Under the pieces are notes generated by a model. The model worked only from the letters and a program-made list of their open reading frames with translations. It made no database searches and had not been told where the DNA came from. Position numbers and translations under genes: made by a program. From Deltaproteobacteria bacterium (GTDB lineage Bacteria; Myxococcota; B64-G9), in the NCBI GenBank assembly GCA_030591745.1, contig JAUVAM010000200.1, positions 1-6,940 of the forward strand: a stretch of 6,940 bases of DNA. Direction: 5' to 3'. Below, piece after piece: positions 4,103 through 6,940 of the stretch. Position 1 is the first letter of the stretch. The number at the start of each line of letters is the position of its first letter.

Positions 4103-6673
4103 TTACAAGCGGCGCAGCATGATTTCCAGGAGAAAAACACCCAGGGCCAAGAACAAGAGGGGCGGCCAGCGGTTTTCCGTGGTTTCTCGATCTTGTCGGC
4201 CTGGGGCGAAAAGCTCTTTGGCCGTGGGGTTCACCTTGCCTCCGCTCACCTGGGCCATGGACATCAGAAGAGGAAGGTTGCCTTCCGCGGAAAGATATTC
4301 GGCGCGATAATCCCGACTTAGGGAGGAGTAAGCCACCTCGCGCGCACCGCTTTTGCCCTTGCGCTCGGCCCTTAATGCGTAGGCCCCCGAAGAGCGCATG
4401 GGTAGCTCGGCTCGATAAAGCCCGAGGCCTCGTCGGACAAGCTCTAAGTCCTGAGTGGCGCCTTTGGGGTCTTTGACCCAGAGTTTGGGGGCATTGCCTT
4501 CCTTGCCTGGGCGTTCCGCGGGGACCCGCACCGTCACCACCGCCTGATCCTCGTAGACCTGGGATGCGATGCGCACATCTCCGGGTGGATTGCGCCGAAG
4601 GCTATCTTCGATCAATCGGGGCCACAAAACACCATAGCCATCCCACTCGGGCCACTTGCCCGCCCAGGCCCCCAATGCATCGCTCGACCAGACCAAAACC
4701 TGCCCGAGGCCAAAGCGCCACCGGGCCAAGAGGGGCTCCGTGCGATCCGAGCTTGCCAACAAGACCTCCGAGGTGGGGCGGGCTTCGCTGGCCACATAAC
4801 CACCCAAAACCGGCGCCTTCTCAAAATCCAAGCCGGCCAGCACCTGCACCGTCTTGACCGGCACCGCATGGATGGGTTGCTCGACCTCGTTGCTTTCGGT
4901 GATGTTCTCCGTCTCGGCGGTGAAAATTTTGGGCACGTTGCTCATGCTCGTCGTGTAGTAAAATCGTCCCCCACTTCGCCCGGCGATGCGCTGTAGTTCT
5001 TCCTGGTCCGCGTCCTCACCCAGGGCCACGGTGGTCACCGTGATCTGCTTTTTGACCAGCTTGTCGACCACGTAGCCGTAGTGATCGAAAATGGAGATGC
5101 TCTGCCCATCCGACAAGAGGATGACGTGCTTGAGCTTGGCCGCGCTCTTTTTGAGTTGCTTTTCGGCCTGCTCAAGGGCCGGATAGATGGAGGTGCCCCC
5201 GCCCATCCGCTGACCCAAAAGCACCTTGCGGATCTCTTTTCGATGCCTGGCCTCGGTCAGCGGCACGACCACTTCCGGAAAATCATCGAACATGATCATG
5301 GAAATCTGTGCGTTGTCCTTGAGTCGATCCAGGGTATCGGCCACCGCCCGAAGCAGGATGGAAAACTTGCCCCCGCGGGACATACTGGATGAGCGATCCA
5401 TGACAAAAACCAAAGCCGCGGGGATCTGCTCTTTCTTCTTCACTTGCCGAAAGTGCAAGGGCAGCAAGTCCTCGATTGGAGAGTCCTCGGGACCTGCAAG
5501 ATCGGCCGCGGGTTTGCCCACCGTCACGACCAAACCACCGCCATACTCTTCCACGTAAATCTTGAGTTGCTCAACCAGCGTCGCATCCAGCTCGGCCAGC
5601 TTGAGCCCCTCAAGCAAGACCAGTTCGTACTCGTTCAGCTCGGCCAGGGTCTTGGGCATATCCGCAGGCGTGCATGTCTGGATTTCGGCATCCACTTCCT
5701 CCAGGACTCGCCGGAGGGGATTGTCATCGCCCCGCTCCTGCACCACCAGCACTTGTGCCTTGCCCGCGGCGTGGACCATGAGCTGTCCTTTGTTGTTCTG
5801 CCCATAGCGATCCCCCGCCCAAATCTGAAGCGACAACTTGTGCCACCCGGCCTCGGCCAAGGTGACCGGAAACTGAAGCTGATTGACACCTCGCTTGAGC
5901 CTCTCTCGCCTCGTCGTCACGACCTTGCCATCGAGGCGAAGCACCATACGGACTCGGCGGGCCGCACTGGCATAGAGCGTGGCGTCCATATCAAAGGACT
6001 CTCCCGCCCGCGCATCGCCAGGACCGTGCAAAGCCTCAACCCGCACATCCACCGACCTGGGGGGCATCATCGGCAGAACCGAAACCTCCAAGCCGAACTC
6101 CCTTGCCTGGTGGGCTTCCGCCAGGGCATCGCCCCGCGTTTGCTCTCCATCGCTTACCAACAAGGCCCGCCAGTCATGTTTGGCCGGCAACAGGCCGTAA
6201 GCAAAACGCAGCGCCGCCGCCAAATTGGAGTCATCGGACCCTTTGTTGGACTGGTCCGGCAAACTGATCCGACGATGGTCCGGGCCGGCCAGCAAGACGG
6301 GCTGGGCCCCAAAGCCCACCAGATAGGTTGCCGCATCCCCCCGCTCAGACCACAATTTCTGAAGCCGTTCCTCCATTCTCTCGCGAACTTCCGGTCCCAT
6401 GGAGTCGGACAAGTCCGCCAGCATCACCACGGCCGGGGCCTTGCTCTTGGACACCTTGACGGGGTGGCTCAAGGCGGCGGCCAGCAGCAAAATCAGCACG
6501 GCCCGCAAAAGCTGGACCAAGCTCCTCCGAAGCCAGTGCAAATCCCTGCCCATCCAAAAACCAATAACGAAAAACACAGGGATGGCGGCCAGCAGCCATA
6601 GGCCATCAGGCCTGAGCAGCTTCAGATCGAACTGACCCAGAAAAAACTGGAGGTCATTGGCCAATTGGTCCAT
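4103..6673 (-). CDS. Membrane protein with two VWA domains and a glutamine-amidotransferase-like domain, 856 aa
   Basis: Two membrane helices at the N-terminus (about 25-41 and 54-69) anchor the protein. The first VWA domain (about 80-200) carries the metal-site motif DLSDS at 87-91 and VSDGE at 173-177. Residues 215-300 look like a beta-sandwich. An amidotransferase-like fold spans about 306-405 (QVLVVQERG, YELVLLEGL, YVEEYGGGLVVTVG); no nucleophile Cys sits at the usual elbow, where Glu355-Gly356 stand, so it is probably non-catalytic. The second VWA domain (about 419-590) has DRSSS at 426-430, GGGTS at 491-495 and LLSDG at 519-523, a complete metal site. Residues 640-692 (ARWRFGLGQVLVWSSD...) are typical of this family, and a last helix spans 837-852. 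Relatives lie with MoxR ATPase and DUF58 genes in Bat-type operons, where they are thought to assist envelope or metal-linked assembly. AGAAGG four bases before the ATG fixes the start. Confidence 0.9.
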   Translation of the reverse strand: MDQLANDLQFFLGQFDLKLLRPDGLWLLAAIPVFFVIGFWMGRDLHWLRRSLVQLLRAVLILLLAAALSHPVKVSKSKAPAVVMLADLSDSMGPEVRERMEERLQKLWSERGDAATYLVGFGAQPVLLAGPDHRRISLPDQSNKGSDDSNLAAALRFAYGLLPAKHDWRALLVSDGEQTRGDALAEAHQAREFGLEVSVLPMMPPRSVDVRVEALHGPGDARAGESFDMDATLYASAARRVRMVLRLDGKVVTTRRERLKRGVNQLQFPVTLAEAGWHKLSLQIWAGDRYGQNNKGQLMVHAAGKAQVLVVQERGDDNPLRRVLEEVDAEIQTCTPADMPKTLAELNEYELVLLEGLKLAELDATLVEQLKIYVEEYGGGLVVTVGKPAADLAGPEDSPIEDLLPLHFRQVKKKEQIPAALVFVMDRSSSMSRGGKFSILLRAVADTLDRLKDNAQISMIMFDDFPEVVVPLTEARHRKEIRKVLLGQRMGGGTSIYPALEQAEKQLKKSAAKLKHVILLSDGQSISIFDHYGYVVDKLVKKQITVTTVALGEDADQEELQRIAGRSGGRFYYTTSMSNVPKIFTAETENITESNEVEQPIHAVPVKTVQVLAGLDFEKAPVLGGYVASEARPTSEVLLASSDRTEPLLARWRFGLGQVLVWSSDALGAWAGKWPEWDGYGVLWPRLIEDSLRRNPPGDVRIASQVYEDQAVVTVRVPAERPGKEGNAPKLWVKDPKGATQDLELVRRGLGLYRAELPMRSSGAYALRAERKGKSGAREVAYSSLSRDYRAEYLSAEGNLPLLMSMAQVSGGKVNPTAKELFAPGRQDRETTENRWPPLLFLALGVFLLEIMLRRL

Positions 6674-6675
6674 GA

Positions 6676-6683
6676 CACCTTCT
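6676..6683 (-). promoter_or_regulatory. Shine-Dalgarno of the double-VWA gene
   Basis: Read on the minus strand, AGAAGGTG ends two bases before the ATG at 6673, with its GG core four bases from it. It lies in the 21-base gap after the upstream stop, as in a tight operon. Confidence 0.5.
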
Positions 6684-6694
6684 AACCTTGCTCA

Positions 6695-6940
6695 TCAAAA
6701 CAAAATCCGGAAACAGAAAAACACCCAATCGAAAAGCAAAAGCCACGCGATCACCAACAAAATAATCGGCCACTGCATGGGCGGATGCTCAAACACACGT
6801 TTATCGAAACCATCCACAAGGGCGGAGGGAACCTCCGTGCCCGAGGCCCACAAAATACGACCAGGCCCGGGCTGCCTTTCACCCCAAAGACGTGACTCTC
6901 GTTCGTTGTGAAAGTTGACGGGCATGGTCTGCGACCGATC
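6695..6940 (-). CDS. C-terminal end of a membrane protein, probably BatA-like, upstream in the same operon
   Basis: The right edge cuts the gene; the last 81 residues and the TGA at 6697-6695 are present. The frame is open through base 6940, so the ATG at 6925 is probably internal. The visible part has a polar region with MPVNFHNERESRLW, then one hydrophobic helix at the very end (WPIILLVIAWLLLFDWVFF). The WP-initiated final helix resembles the end of the 856-aa protein (RWPPLLFLALGVFLLE), and the VN-x-x-x-E-x-S-x-L pattern just before it recalls the ends of BatA/VWA-type membrane proteins. It lies 21 bases upstream of the double-VWA gene, same strand, so the two are almost certainly cotranscribed. 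The BatA-like call is inference from context and a short stretch; no domain core is visible. Confidence 0.65.
   Translation of the reverse strand, partial: DRSQTMPVNFHNERESRLWGERQPGPGRILWASGTEVPSALVDGFDKRVFEHPPMQWPIILLVIAWLLLFDWVFFCFRILF

Noticed and set aside
5444..6601. 385-codon plus-strand open frame opposite the double-VWA gene
   Set aside because: It is antisense to a gene with clear domains and lies in a GC-rich region where long shadow frames are common. Its translation is His/Gln/Arg-rich with no recognisable motif.

Overview
The window looks like a stretch of Gram-negative bacterial chromosome where two transcription units converge. The lineage cannot be fixed from this sequence. 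An RHS surface/toxin protein, secreted tetratricopeptide-like and lipoprotein genes, and a large BatA-type VWA membrane protein would fit a myxobacterium-like or other former deltaproteobacterium. That is inference, not a marker-based call.

Left arm, plus strand (1-3984). The window opens inside the 3' end of an RHS repeat-associated core gene. The core ends near base 297 and is followed by a variable tail that becomes a Lys/Glu-rich, purine-only stretch ending at a TAA (523-525). The same frame then stays open to base 921. This second piece (604-921) has its own Shine-Dalgarno sequence and ATG, so it is either a separate small gene or the toxin-like tip of the RHS protein cut off by one stop codon. 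One base after its stop comes a secreted 535-aa helical-repeat (TPR-like) protein (923-2530). A 278-base gap with no convincing gene follows, then a Cys-rich probable lipoprotein with beta-propeller-like strands (2809-3984). Third-position GC falls from 75 of 99 codons in the RHS core to 36 of 75 in its tail, as expected where an exchangeable C-terminal module begins.

Right arm, minus strand (6940-4103). An operon enters from the right edge: the last 81 residues of a protein ending in a membrane helix, then, 21 bases later, an 856-aa membrane protein with two von Willebrand A domains flanking a glutamine-amidotransferase-like fold. This architecture belongs to the BatA/MoxR-associated class of membrane VWA proteins. 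A 12-bp stem-loop (4056-4088) separates the two converging units.

How the parts may work together. The plus-strand genes resemble an RHS polymorphic-toxin locus with envelope-directed accessory proteins, possibly including immunity. The tip, the TPR protein and the lipoprotein match no family I recognise, so this is the part most likely to be undescribed. The minus-strand genes look like ordinary resident chromosome. The oddest local signals are the single in-frame stop in the RHS tail, a perfect 17-bp inverted repeat inside the TPR-like gene, and a very strong ribosome-binding site that serves only a 12-codon frame before the lipoprotein gene.
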